Assembly (NCBI GenBank): GCA_028709235.1
Contig: JAQVXL010000005.1
Span: forward strand, 19,316 to 56,507
DNA: 37,192 nucleotides
Reading direction: 5' to 3'
DNA from: Desulfotomaculaceae bacterium
GTDB lineage: Bacteria; Bacillota; Desulfotomaculia; Desulfotomaculales; Pelotomaculaceae
Positions 28,800-37,135 of this stretch are shown in pieces (position 1 is the stretch's first letter; each line of letters starts with the position of its first letter). Position numbers and translations under genes: made by a program. The notes below the pieces were generated by a model that saw nothing but the letters and a program-made list of their open reading frames with translations, had not been told where the DNA came from and did no database searches.

Positions 28800-29762
28800 G
28801 TGCAGAGAATTGCCTTATTGACCAGCGGCGGGGACTCGCCCGGGATGAATGCCTGCATCAGGGCCGTGGTGCGTAAGGCTATTTACCACGGTCTTGAGGT
28901 TATCGGCATAAAAAGAGGTTTTAACGGTTTTATCGAGGCTGATATGGTACCGATGAACCTCGGTTCGGTAGCCGATATTATCCACAGGGGGGGCACTATT
29001 TTACGTACAGCCCGTTCGGAACAGTTCCTGACTCCCGCAGGAAGGGCCAGGGCATTTGAAAATGTCAAGCGCTTTGGTATCCAGGGACTGGTTGTCATCG
29101 GCGGAGAAGGTTCTTTTCACGGCGCCAGTGTTTTTAACCGAGAATATGGCATCCCGGTTATAGGAGTGCCTGGAACAATAGATAACGATATTCCCGGCAC
29201 AGATCAGACCATTGGCTTTGACACTGCTGTGAATACAGCGGTGGAAGCAGTCAGCAAGATTAGAGACACCGCTACTTCACATGAACGGACTTTTATTATT
29301 GAAGTAATGGGCAGGCATTTTGGATATATTGCTATTGCGGCCGGGTTGGCGGGTGGGGCGGAGTCTATCCTAGCGCCGGAATGCCCTTTTAATTATGATG
29401 AGATATGCGAGCGGCTTTTAAGGGGTTACCGCCGCGGCAAACTCCACAGTATTATCGTGGTGGCCGAGGGCACAGCGAGCGCCATAGAGGTAGGCCGAAT
29501 TGTCAAAGAGCGCACCGGCTTTGATACAAAAGTCACTATCCTGGGACACCTGCAGCGGGGCGGCATGCCTTCCGCGGCCGATCTGATTCTGGCCAGTCGT
29601 ATGGGCGCCAGGGCTGTCGAGCTGCTCATGGCAGGTGAGGATAAAAAAATGGTCGGCATCAAAGCGGGCGAATTAGTTGCCGTACCTATAGAAGACGCAC
29701 TGTCCCAGACAAAATCATTTGACCAAGAATTATGTAACCTGGCTATAACCTTGTCAATATAA
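28800..29762 (+). CDS. pfkA: ATP-dependent 6-phosphofructokinase
   Basis: Phosphorylates fructose 6-phosphate in glycolysis. 320 residues, the classical bacterial length. Seen are [12 protein letters not shown], the catalytic [20 protein letters not shown] and [10 protein letters not shown] Gly after PG, where PPi enzymes have Lys, and GxGS in the nucleotide loop indicate ATP as donor. The nucleotide loop reads GGEGS, so the Mg-binding Asp103 is Glu103 here. GTG start behind GGAGG. pyk follows after 26 bases, so the two are likely co-transcribed. Confidence 0.96.
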   Translation: MQRIALLTSGGDSPGMNACIRAVVRKAIYHGLEVIGIKRGFNGFIEADMVPMNLGSVADIIHRGGTILRTARSEQFLTPAGRARAFENVKRFGIQGLVVIGGEGSFHGASVFNREYGIPVIGVPGTIDNDIPGTDQTIGFDTAVNTAVEAVSKIRDTATSHERTFIIEVMGRHFGYIAIAAGLAGGAESILAPECPFNYDEICERLLRGYRRGKLHSIIVVAEGTASAIEVGRIVKERTGFDTKVTILGHLQRGGMPSAADLILASRMGARAVELLMAGEDKKMVGIKAGELVAVPIEDALSQTKSFDQELCNLAITLSI

Positions 29763-29788
29763 AATAATCTAATTTGGGAGGGAATGAA

Positions 29789-31543
29789 TTGCGTCGAACC
29801 AAGATTGTCTGCACCATCGGCCCTGCCAGCGACAGTGTTAAAACCCTAAAGAAATTAATGCTGGCTGGGATGAATGTCGCCCGTCTGAATTTTTCGCACG
29901 GGACGCAGGAAGAGCACAAGGGGAGAATTGAAGCAATCCGGCAGGCAGCGGAGGAAAGCGGCCAAAATGTGGCCATCGTGCTGGATACCAAAGGACCGGA
30001 AATACGCCTGGGGCATTTTAAAGAAGAGCTGGTGCAACTGGCGGAAGGTGACCAGATCACACTGACCACGGAGCCTGTCAAGGGCGACAAAAAGCTCATC
30101 CCCGTCACCCATACCGGCCTGCCCGGGGATGTCCACGAAGGTGACACGATACTGGTGGCGGACGGTTTGATTGCCATGAGAGTTTTATCCACGTCAGATA
30201 CGGAAATACAATGTATTGTCCTGAACGGCGGGGAGTTGACCAGCCAGAAAGGCGTTAATGTCCCGGGCGTGGCGATAAGCCTGCCGTCTATTACTGATAA
30301 GGATATCCAGGACATTGTATTCGGTGTTGAACATGAGCTGGATTTTATCGCCGCCTCGTTTATCAGAAAGGCTGCGGATGTCCTCGCTATCCGCCAGATT
30401 GTGGAGGAGGCCGGCGGCAGTCTTGATATTATCTCTAAGATCGAAAGCAGGCGGGCGGTAAATAATCTCGATGAGATAATCAAGGTTTCTGACGGGATTA
30501 TGGTGGCCAGGGGAGACCTCGGCGTAGAGATCCCGGTGGAGGAAGTACCGCTGATTCAGAAAACTATTATTGAGAAATGCAATCTAGCTGGCAAGCCTGT
30601 AGTTACCGCTACCCAGATGCTGGAATCAATGATCCATAATCCCCGTCCCACCAGGGCGGAGACCAGCGATGTGGCCAACGCGATCTTTGATGGCTCTGAC
30701 GCTGTCATGCTTTCTGCTGAAACCGCCTCGGGTAAGTACCCGCTGGAATCGGTTGAAATGATGGCAAGGATTGCCTGCCGGGCTGAGGCTGCCCTGCACT
30801 ACGAAGAATTGCTCAATAAAAAGGGAGCTGACACGCATAGGCAAACTGTGACGAACGCGATCGGTTACGCTACCTGCTCTATTGCTCAGAACCTCGGCGC
30901 CGCAGCAATTATTGTATCCACAGAATCGGGGCATACCGCTAAAATGGTTTCCAAATACCGGCCCAAGGCACCGATCGTGGCTGTCACGCCCCACGCGGCA
31001 GTAATGAGGAAACTGGCGCTGAATTGGGGCGTAAACCCACTCAACGCCGCAAGCAGGGCCAGCACTGATGAGATGATGGATGAGGCGATTGACGCAGCAC
31101 TATGCGCGGGCTTAATCGACGGGGGCGAACTGATCGTCTTCACAGCCGGCATACCGGTCGGCATCAAAGGCACAACCAATCTGATCCGTGTCCATACGGT
31201 AGGCGATATCATTTTGCGGGGAACCGGCATCGGTATCCAGTCGGTAACGGGGACTGTGCGGGTCGCTTACTCAGGCGCGGAGGCGTCAGAAAAGGTGAAG
31301 CAGGGAGATATCCTGGTGGCTCCGGTCACGGGGAGCGAATATAACCCGGCTATGAAAAGGGCTGGAGCGGTCATCACCGAGATGGGCGGGCTCACCTCCC
31401 ACGCGGCCATAGTCTGTTTGGAGTTTGACATACCGGTGGTAGTGGGCGCCGATAATGCGACAGATATACTTAAAGACGGCGACGTGGTCACTGTGGACGG
31501 CCAAAGAGGCCTGATTTACAGGGGTGAAGCCAGGGTATTGTAA
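29789..31543 (+). CDS. pyk: Pyruvate kinase with C-terminal PEP-utiliser-like domain
   Basis: Makes pyruvate and ATP from PEP and ADP. RRTKIVCTIGPAS, MNVARLNFSHG, DTKGPEIR, the catalytic SKIESRRAVNN and the MVARGDLGVEIP/TATQMLESM motifs are complete. Residues about 480-584 add the extra swivelling domain typical of Bacillus-type enzymes, with TSHAAIV (His538) as in PPDK. The start is TTG 29789, six bases after GGGAGGG (29776-29782); an upstream TTG at 29774 precedes that ribosome site and is not credible. 584 residues. Confidence 0.97.
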   Translation: MRRTKIVCTIGPASDSVKTLKKLMLAGMNVARLNFSHGTQEEHKGRIEAIRQAAEESGQNVAIVLDTKGPEIRLGHFKEELVQLAEGDQITLTTEPVKGDKKLIPVTHTGLPGDVHEGDTILVADGLIAMRVLSTSDTEIQCIVLNGGELTSQKGVNVPGVAISLPSITDKDIQDIVFGVEHELDFIAASFIRKAADVLAIRQIVEEAGGSLDIISKIESRRAVNNLDEIIKVSDGIMVARGDLGVEIPVEEVPLIQKTIIEKCNLAGKPVVTATQMLESMIHNPRPTRAETSDVANAIFDGSDAVMLSAETASGKYPLESVEMMARIACRAEAALHYEELLNKKGADTHRQTVTNAIGYATCSIAQNLGAAAIIVSTESGHTAKMVSKYRPKAPIVAVTPHAAVMRKLALNWGVNPLNAASRASTDEMMDEAIDAALCAGLIDGGELIVFTAGIPVGIKGTTNLIRVHTVGDIILRGTGIGIQSVTGTVRVAYSGAEASEKVKQGDILVAPVTGSEYNPAMKRAGAVITEMGGLTSHAAIVCLEFDIPVVVGADNATDILKDGDVVTVDGQRGLIYRGEARVL

Positions 31544-31606
31544 ACCATTAATAAAGTTCCCGTCTCCGGGTATTCTATTACAGGATAACCGCGAGGGGGA
31601 GCATTT

Positions 31607-32212
31607 TTGTTTGATTTAATTGTAAATTTTCTTTCCAAGCTGGGTCTGGGCGGGCTTCTGGCCGGTGTTTATGTTGAGGCTATGGGCCTGCCTTTTCCCG
31701 GCGGCATTATGGTAGTCATAGCAGGAATATTAATCGAACAGGGCAAGCTGGACTTTCCCAGCGCTTTCGCCATTACTTTTTTCGGTTACAGCGCCGGCGC
31801 TGTAACCGCCTATATAATTGGCAGACACCTGGGACAGCCCTTTTTTGAGCGCTGCAGCAAACTTCTGCAGATATCGCCCGAACGATTTGAAAAAGCGCAA
31901 ATCTGGCTGGACCGTTCGGCGCCGGCCTTTATTGTTTTTGGACGCTTTGTTCCGGGACTCAGCAACTTAACCCCTTACATGGCGGGAGTAAGCCGCATCG
32001 GATTCTGGTACTTCCTCTTTTACAACTCGCTCTTCACTGCGGGGTGGGGTTTATTATATTTGATGGTGGGTATGTTTTTTGGTTATAATTACCAGGCAAT
32101 AGCCCGTTCCTTGAACTCAAAACTGCCGCTGGTGGGTCTGGCTCTACTTTTGCTTTATTTTATTTACAGTTATGCAAAGAAGCAGCTAAAGAATAGAGTT
32201 AAAAATTTATAA
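31607..32212 (+). CDS. DedA-family (VTT domain) membrane protein
   Basis: 201 residues with about five membrane segments. EAMGLPFPGGIMVVIAG near the start, GYSAGAVTAYIIGRHLG, and FGRFVPGLSNLTPYMAGVSRI with the conserved basic and Pro residues mark the DedA family. Some members recycle undecaprenyl phosphate or phosphatidylethanolamine across the membrane. Basic C-terminal tail. TTG start after GAGGGGGAG. Located 63 bases after pyk. The substrate cannot be told from sequence. Confidence 0.9.
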   Translation: MFDLIVNFLSKLGLGGLLAGVYVEAMGLPFPGGIMVVIAGILIEQGKLDFPSAFAITFFGYSAGAVTAYIIGRHLGQPFFERCSKLLQISPERFEKAQIWLDRSAPAFIVFGRFVPGLSNLTPYMAGVSRIGFWYFLFYNSLFTAGWGLLYLMVGMFFGYNYQAIARSLNSKLPLVGLALLLLYFIYSYAKKQLKNRVKNL

Positions 32213-32303
32213 GCTGAAGGAAAACCTGGCTGACAGGCGAATATTACATTATTACCGGATATTTTTGCATCCGGCGGCGCTGTAGTGACTGGGGGTAATT
32301 ATC

Positions 32304-33269
32304 TTGATCAAGTCAATCAAAGGGGATATTACTGAACTTGACTTTGACGCTATTGTTAACGCGGCCAACAGCCGGCTGTCTATGGGCGCGGGTATGCTGA
32401 AGGCGCGGCATATTATTCATGCCGCGGCTATGGGCCAGGATCTTATTACCGATGCGGCCAAGGTGCGCTCTGCGACCAGGAACGCCCTTTTAAGGGCTGA
32501 GGAGATGAGACTAAAGAGTATTGCCTTTCCTGCCCTGGGTACCGGCGTCGGCGGGCTGGACTATGATCTGGCGGCCAAGGTGATGGTCTGTGAAGCGCGC
32601 CGCCATGTTGCCAGGGGAACGGTACTGGAACAGATTGCGTTCGTGCTTTTTGAGGAGTATATTTACAGCTCATTTCTCAGGATGACTGGCAGAAAAGCGA
32701 TAGTTTGCCTGGGAGACAGCATAACGTATGGTTTCCCCTTCGGGCCGGAAGCTTCCTGGGTTGAACTAAGCGCAAAAGCGCTCGGCCTCAATATGATCAA
32801 TATGGGCGCCAACGGGGACACTACCCGCGCGATGAGGCGGCGGTTCAAAAGAGATGTGACGGGTTTGGATCCGGCGTATGTAATTATCATGGGTGGAGGC
32901 AACGACGCTTTCATGGGATATCCCCTGGAAAAATTCGAGGAAAACGTAGAGACAATGGTTGCCGAAGCGCAAGATAACGGTATCTGCCCGGTGATCGGGC
33001 TGCCGGCGCCTGTTTATCTGGGCTCATTTGTAACAGATGAAGTCGGTATTGCCGGTTGCGAACTGGACAGTTACAGAGAATGGGCAGAAGAATTTGCTGC
33101 TGACGAAGAACTGCCGGTTTTAGATTTTTTCAGGCCGCTGCTGGATCCGGAAACCGGTACGGCTGTGTCGGCCTACTACTGTGACGACGTCCACCCCAGC
33201 ATTAAAGGTTACCAGGTTCTGGCCAAAGCGTCCGAGCAGTTGCTTGCCAATATAAAGAATGGATTGTAA
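32304..33269 (+). CDS. Macro domain (shortened) fused to SGNH/GDSL hydrolase
   Basis: 321 residues with two modules. Residues 1-125 are a macro domain, the ADP-ribose-binding or deacetylating fold: IKGDITELDFDAIVNAANSRL, then IHAAAMG, SIAFPALGTGVGGL. The usual segment of about 35-40 residues between GAG and the KARHIIHAAAMG strand is missing. Residues 130-321 are an SGNH hydrolase with all four blocks: GDS (Ser139), Gly168, GGND (Asn200) and DDVH (Asp294, His297), likely an esterase. No signal peptide, so cytoplasmic. TTG start after GGGGGTAA. The combination suggests removal of acyl or ADP-ribose groups, but no substrate is shown. Confidence 0.85.
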   Translation: MIKSIKGDITELDFDAIVNAANSRLSMGAGMLKARHIIHAAAMGQDLITDAAKVRSATRNALLRAEEMRLKSIAFPALGTGVGGLDYDLAAKVMVCEARRHVARGTVLEQIAFVLFEEYIYSSFLRMTGRKAIVCLGDSITYGFPFGPEASWVELSAKALGLNMINMGANGDTTRAMRRRFKRDVTGLDPAYVIIMGGGNDAFMGYPLEKFEENVETMVAEAQDNGICPVIGLPAPVYLGSFVTDEVGIAGCELDSYREWAEEFAADEELPVLDFFRPLLDPETGTAVSAYYCDDVHPSIKGYQVLAKASEQLLANIKNGL

Positions 33270-33338
33270 ATAGAGAAAAGTCCTTTCAGTGAAGAACGGG
33301 CAATGAGCGCATTATAATTCTAATGGGGGTTACAAGGT

Positions 33339-33845
33339 ATGGACAAAGAAATGGCCTTCCCCGAGTTTATTGGAGAAACAGAACATGCTGTAATTATGGT
33401 GGTCCCGTCGCTGGAACAGGACTTGTCTGTTTTATATAAGCGTTTTCACGAGGGTGAAGAGATCGACTACTGGTTTAATTGGGAATTAACATCAATCAGC
33501 AATAATGATTATGTGGTTACATTGAAGATAGGCTGGGAAGGGGAAGATGTGGTTTCCATAGGCTTTACCCTGGATATGTGGGAATACCTCCCGGTGATAA
33601 TAAGAAGGGGCAACCTGGTCCTGATGACTGACTGGCGCCTGATCGAAGAAGGAATTGCCGCCGGCATGGATAAAATGGGACGGTTCAGGCCCAAGGCGCT
33701 CCTGGTGCGCGATGTCGGACAGGGTATGGAAGGACTGTCCAGCAAAGTGGCTGATCGGGCTATGTGCCGGGAGAGCAGTGCCGAACTTATTCAGTTGCTG
33801 GAAATTCTGCAAAGTGGTCGTAAAACGAATTTAAATATACACTAG
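33339..33845 (+). CDS. Hypothetical protein, 168 residues
   Basis: Soluble, acidic, Trp-rich in the middle (DYWFNWELTS, TLKIGWEGEDVVSIGF), probably alpha/beta. No family recognised. The ATG at 33339 is preceded by GGGGGTTACAAGG. It stands 69 bases after the macro/SGNH gene in the same direction and may share its transcript. The N-terminal half looks strand-rich, the C-terminal half helical. Confidence 0.7.
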   Translation: MDKEMAFPEFIGETEHAVIMVVPSLEQDLSVLYKRFHEGEEIDYWFNWELTSISNNDYVVTLKIGWEGEDVVSIGFTLDMWEYLPVIIRRGNLVLMTDWRLIEEGIAAGMDKMGRFRPKALLVRDVGQGMEGLSSKVADRAMCRESSAELIQLLEILQSGRKTNLNIH

Positions 33846-33921
33846 CCAATTACTTATTAGCAATATGAAATAAGCAGGGTGTAAACTACTATTGTCAAAT
33901 ATTTACGTAACTTAATATTTT

Positions 33922-34221
33922 TTAATACTTTACATAAATAGCCTTTTCATTTTCATCAAAAACCGCATTGTACTTACCTTTTTGTTGGATGTTGAAATGT
34001 TTAAAAAATCCTCTGGCGCCTATTTTGTTTTTGTTAAGAATAAGCCCGTTTTTACTATCGGTAGCCTTAATCCTAATAGTTTTTGTGTCTTTGTCAAAAG
34101 AAAGCTCAACATACTCAGTGTCAAACTTTTCAGCAAGCTTTTTGTTTAGAGTAAGGTGATTTTTTGAAATAGCCACAGTCGCTTCTTTCTCGAAGCGGGG
34201 TTTATATACTTCAAATGACAT
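33922..34221 (-). CDS. Hypothetical protein, 99 residues
   Basis: A small Lys-rich, strand-rich protein (YVELSFDKDTKTIRIKATDSKNG, then YNAVFDENEKAIYVKY) without Cys or membrane segments. A strong ribosome site (AAAGGAG on the minus strand) supports it. The layout is vaguely like small DNA-associated or phage-borne proteins, but no family is recognised. AT-rich compared with the housekeeping genes. Confidence 0.65.
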   Translation of the reverse strand: MSFEVYKPRFEKEATVAISKNHLTLNKKLAEKFDTEYVELSFDKDTKTIRIKATDSKNGLILNKNKIGARGFFKHFNIQQKGKYNAVFDENEKAIYVKY

Positions 34222-34422
34222 AATAACACTCCTTTATTTTGATAATCAAATTATAAATTAAATGTATGGTATAGTCAAATAATAAGATTATAGTGAGTAT
34301 TTATATTATATCCTTATCATTAGCATTTATTTCATAAAACAAATCGCAGCAGTAAATGTGGTCTTGTATTAATAATTTATAATAAATTGCCCAATAATGT
34401 TATTTTTTAGTTTTTAAATTGG

Positions 34423-34428
34423 TATAAT
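34423..34428 (+). promoter_or_regulatory. Candidate -10 element before the zinc-ribbon gene
   Basis: TATAAT within a very AT-rich stretch (34222-34479), about 52 bases before the start. No convincing -35. Confidence 0.3.
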
Positions 34429-34479
34429 AAAATACTGTATTTTAGTTAAACACTATATTTTGTAAACAGGTGGGAAATT

Positions 34480-34695
34480 ATGATGTCTTTACTTGATAAG
34501 TTTAAATCCAGGGAGCCTCAAAAAAGAGACGCTAAATGTACCTGTGGCGGGGAGCTAATGACTATACCCACTGAGAAAAAAGATATATACTTTTGCCATG
34601 ACTGCAACAAGCTGCTCTATTTTCTTGAATCAGAACTGGAGGTTCCAAAAATTATACCTATCAGCCTGGGGTGGTTAAAGAGAAAAATTAAATAA
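34480..34695 (+). CDS. Small zinc-ribbon protein
   Basis: 71 residues with two cysteine knuckles, CTC (about 20-22) and CHDC (about 39-42), typical of a zinc ribbon, and a basic C-terminus (WLKRKIK). AGGTGGG lies upstream, and either of two adjacent ATGs (34480, 34483) fits. No known family; DNA, RNA or protein binding is possible. Confidence 0.65.
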   Translation: MMSLLDKFKSREPQKRDAKCTCGGELMTIPTEKKDIYFCHDCNKLLYFLESELEVPKIIPISLGWLKRKIK

Positions 34696-34712
34696 AAATT
34701 TTAAAGGGATGT

Positions 34713-34734
34713 CTTTGGAGATATATGTGTCCCG
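34713..34734. repeat. Short GGGGACA/TGTCCC repeat fragment (copy D)
   Basis: CTTTGGAGATATATGTGTCCCGG resembles GAGATATGTCCCGG at 6328-6341. Probably a decayed half copy. The rest of 34735-34947 shows no gene. Confidence 0.4.
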
Positions 34735-34947
34735 GTGTTGTTTGTTAACTGAATACAACCACTATAATAAAAACTAATAAAAAGAAAAATATGATTTCAA
34801 GCAGACTCGCGCGTGAAGGTTTTCCCGACACCGAAACACCTCCTGTCAGAGTGCGTTTTGTTACATAGAATATGCTGGCGGTGGCATAAAAGTTTCATAC
34901 ATAAAGATATTTGGCATTAATGGAAATATAATATGGGGGGATAAAGT

Positions 34948-35247
34948 GTGAAGGATTTGAAAAATACTGAAATAAAAAAATGGCGCCGGTATGCGATTCT
35001 TGTAACCGTGCTGGGCATAATTTTATTTTCGCTTCCCTGGATAACAAACACGTACAAAATTGCCTTAGTCTTTCCACTCTACGCCATGTTTGTTTATGTA
35101 TACTACAAGTATTTGTCTTTAAAGAAAGAAGCTCAGGCGGCTTCTGCCGCAGCGGAGGACAACCCTGACAGACAGAAGATTTCCTCCGGTCGGAACAACA
35201 GGAAGCCGGCACAGAAAGGCAGAGCAGCAATTAAGAAAAGCCAGTGA
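34948..35247 (+). CDS. Small two-helix membrane protein
   Basis: 99 residues. Two hydrophobic helices (about 15-32 and 38-56) follow a basic N-terminus. The C-terminal third is Ala-, Lys- and Arg-rich and probably disordered in the cytoplasm. GTG start after GGGGGGATAAA. No family recognised. Confidence 0.65.
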   Translation: MKDLKNTEIKKWRRYAILVTVLGIILFSLPWITNTYKIALVFPLYAMFVYVYYKYLSLKKEAQAASAAAEDNPDRQKISSGRNNRKPAQKGRAAIKKSQ

Positions 35248-35252
35248 AATAC

Positions 35253-35290
35253 TAAGGGGACATTCCTCTGACACCAAAGGAATACCAATA
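35253..35290. repeat. Short GGGGACA repeat fragment (copy E)
   Basis: ACTAAGGGGACATTCCTCTG matches the start of the GGGGACATTCCCC block at 24.9 kb. It lies directly after the small membrane protein gene. Confidence 0.45.
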
Positions 35291-35343
35291 AAAACGACTT
35301 TTCATATATAATGTGGAGGTAATATAAACTGGAGGGATTATTT

Positions 35344-35859
35344 GTGGCGAATGAAAAGCAATTGATTATTATCGGCGAAGGAGTAGACGCCTGGAATAAA
35401 TGGAGGCGTACTACAAATACAGATATTGATCTTAGTAATTCAGTTCTCGCTAAGGCAGATCTCAGCGGGGCAGATCTGAGTAAGGCAGATTTATGCCTGG
35501 CCTATCTCTATATGGCAGATCTGAGTAAGGCAGATCTCAGTGGGGCAATTCTCTATAGTGCAAATCTAAGCGGAGCAAATCTCAGTGGAGCAAATCTCAG
35601 TGGAGCAGATCTCAGTGAGGTAGATCTAAGTGAGGCGGATCTCAGCGGAGCAAAGCTCAGCGGAGCAAAACTCACTGAGGCAAATCTCAGCAGGGCGAAT
35701 CTCAGTAAGGCAGATCTCAGCGGGGCAAATCTTGTTTATGCGCATTTTGTCGGGGCAGATCTCAGTGAGGCGGATCTCAGCGGGTCAGATCTCTGCCGGG
35801 CCATTCTCAGGGAGGCAAATCTTAGCGGGACAAATCTCAAGGGAACATTGCTTGAGTGA
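35344..35859 (+). CDS. Pentapeptide-repeat protein
   Basis: 171 residues. After a short start (IIIGEGVDAWNKWRRTTNTDI, common in bacterial pentapeptide proteins) about 28 tandem A(D/N)LSX units run from about residue 27 to the end, forming a right-handed quadrilateral beta-helix. Family members such as Qnr and MfpA mimic DNA and protect gyrase, but most have no known role. GTG start after GGAGGG. At the DNA level the 15-base units are very alike (GCAGATCTCAGTGAG variants), suggesting recent expansion. A terminator hairpin follows at 35914. Confidence 0.92.
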   Translation: MANEKQLIIIGEGVDAWNKWRRTTNTDIDLSNSVLAKADLSGADLSKADLCLAYLYMADLSKADLSGAILYSANLSGANLSGANLSGADLSEVDLSEADLSGAKLSGAKLTEANLSRANLSKADLSGANLVYAHFVGADLSEADLSGSDLCRAILREANLSGTNLKGTLLE

Positions 35860-35913
35860 TGGGAGATATCTATTACGGATAAATATAAATCAGAGTTTAT
35901 AGTAATAAAAAAT

Positions 35914-35955
35914 GAATGGCAATGTCCATCTTGGAGCCTTGCCATTCTTGTTATT
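35914..35955 (+). terminator. Terminator after the pentapeptide-repeat gene
   Basis: GAATGGCAA (35914-35922) and TTGCCATTC (35939-35947) form a perfect nine-bp stem with a 16-base loop, followed by TTGTTATTTTTC. Confidence 0.7.
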
Positions 35956-36126
35956 TTTCATCCATATTAACAAATAAATTATGCAACTTGCTCTCACCTG
36001 ATATTATTTTTTGAGATCATTGATAGAGATAGCTGTTTTTTCTATTATTTCCTCTAGCCATTAATGTTATAGGGCTCCTGGATAGTGAATCCGTGGCTTT
36101 ATTCCGCCATCGGTAAGTAAATATTT

Positions 36127-36166
36127 CAAGCCTGACCCCTTTTACCCAAGCCTGACCCCTTTTACC
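36127..36166. repeat. Exact 20-base tandem repeat, two copies
   Basis: CAAGCCTGACCCCTTTTACC occurs at 36127-36146 and again at 36147-36166 with no mismatch. The reverse complement (GGGGTCAGGCTTG) resembles a motif I recall as widely dispersed in bacterial intergenic regions. It lies 47 bases upstream of the nudC start. Confidence 0.85.
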
Positions 36167-36212
36167 AGATTAAAAATGTGCGTTATACTGGGAGTGAAAG
36201 GAGATTAAGTTG

Positions 36213-37055
36213 ATGCTCCAGGATATTGAACCCAGAGTATTCCATAACGAATTCCAAAACAAACAGGCGACTTCGGAGGACTTGTTTCTGGCTTATCAGG
36301 GCGATACCGTGCTGATCCGGGAGGATAAGGATAAGCTTTGGTATCCGTCCTTTGCTGATTTTTCCGTTAGTTACCCGCATCTGCTGCAGGAGGCCCAGTT
36401 TTTATTTACCATTGACGAGTTAAATTATTATCTGGTTGAAGAAGAGGGGCTGGATGAGGCGCCGGGCTGGATCTATGTGAGCAGCACGCGGTTTCGGGCG
36501 GAGAAAAAATACTGGCGCTCCTTTGCCGGTGCAATCGGCTGGCAGCTGAATCGCTGGTACGGCAGTCACCGGTTTTGCAGCCTGTGCAGTAAGCCCCTGA
36601 AACGCTCGGAAAAGGAACGCCTGCTTTATTGCGCAAGCTGTGGTATGACTGTCTATCCCACCATTTCCCCCTGTGTCATCGTGGCTGTGCATGATGGGGA
36701 CAGGCTGCTGTTGACCAAATATGCCAATCGCGAATACCGTAATTATGCGCTGATTGCCGGTTTTGCCGAAATCGGGGAAAGCCTTGAACAGACGGTACAT
36801 CGGGAGGTCATGGAGGAAGTGGGGTTGCGGGTGAAGAATATCCGTTATTATAAAAGCCAGCCCTGGCCGTTTACCGATACCCTCCTGGCGGGTTTTTTCG
36901 CTGAACTGGATGGCACCGACACGATCCGTCTGGATGAGGATGAGCTGGCTATCGGAGTCTGGCTGCCCAGGGATGAGATCCCGGAGCCGGATAATAGCAT
37001 CTCCCTGACCGGCGAAATGATTGAAGCTTTTAGGAGAGCAACGGTATCGTTATAA
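36213..37055 (+). CDS. nudC: NADH pyrophosphatase / NAD-capped RNA hydrolase NudC
   Basis: Nudix hydrolase that cleaves NADH to NMNH and AMP and can remove NAD caps from RNA. 280 residues: an N-terminal domain, a four-Cys zinc ribbon (C122, C125, C140, C143), a complete Nudix box from Gly183 (GFAEIGE...REVMEEVGL) and the subfamily motif SQPWPF (215-220). The ATG at 36213 has nine bases to AAAGGAG; an adjacent TTG at 36210 is possible. Single gene between repeats and a likely insertion sequence. Confidence 0.94.
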   Translation: MLQDIEPRVFHNEFQNKQATSEDLFLAYQGDTVLIREDKDKLWYPSFADFSVSYPHLLQEAQFLFTIDELNYYLVEEEGLDEAPGWIYVSSTRFRAEKKYWRSFAGAIGWQLNRWYGSHRFCSLCSKPLKRSEKERLLYCASCGMTVYPTISPCVIVAVHDGDRLLLTKYANREYRNYALIAGFAEIGESLEQTVHREVMEEVGLRVKNIRYYKSQPWPFTDTLLAGFFAELDGTDTIRLDEDELAIGVWLPRDEIPEPDNSISLTGEMIEAFRRATVSL

Positions 37056-37064
37056 AAGTTTTTG

Positions 37065-37110
37065 CAGAGAACGTAAATTACTTTGTGTAAATGGTTAAAC
37101 TTAACAATAA
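37065..37110. mobile_element. Probable left end of an IS256-family element
   Basis: The stretch around AACGTAAATTACTTTGTGTAAA resembles terminal inverted repeats of IS256-type elements, which commonly carry TTTACACAAA. It lies just before a transposase-like ORF that leaves the window. The right end is outside, so this is unconfirmed. Confidence 0.45.
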
Positions 37111-37135
37111 AGGAGATGACCATTTATGCAAGACA

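Larger units (their letters stand above)
35860..36212. other. Intergenic region between pentapeptide-repeat gene and nudC
   Basis: About 350 bases with the terminator at 35914-35955 and a 20-base tandem repeat at 36127-36166. The middle (35960-36120) is AT-rich and shows nothing I can name. The nudC ribosome site AAAGGAG lies at 36197-36203. Confidence 0.6.

Noticed and set aside
34882-34897. Sigma-54-like site TGGCATAAAAGTTTCA
   Set aside because: The essential GC of the -12 element is not present (TTTCA instead of TTGCA), and there is no sigma-54 activator in the window.
35440-35850. CRISPR-like regular repeats
   Set aside because: The 15-base units are in frame and encode A(D/N)LXX pentapeptides; there are no spacers.
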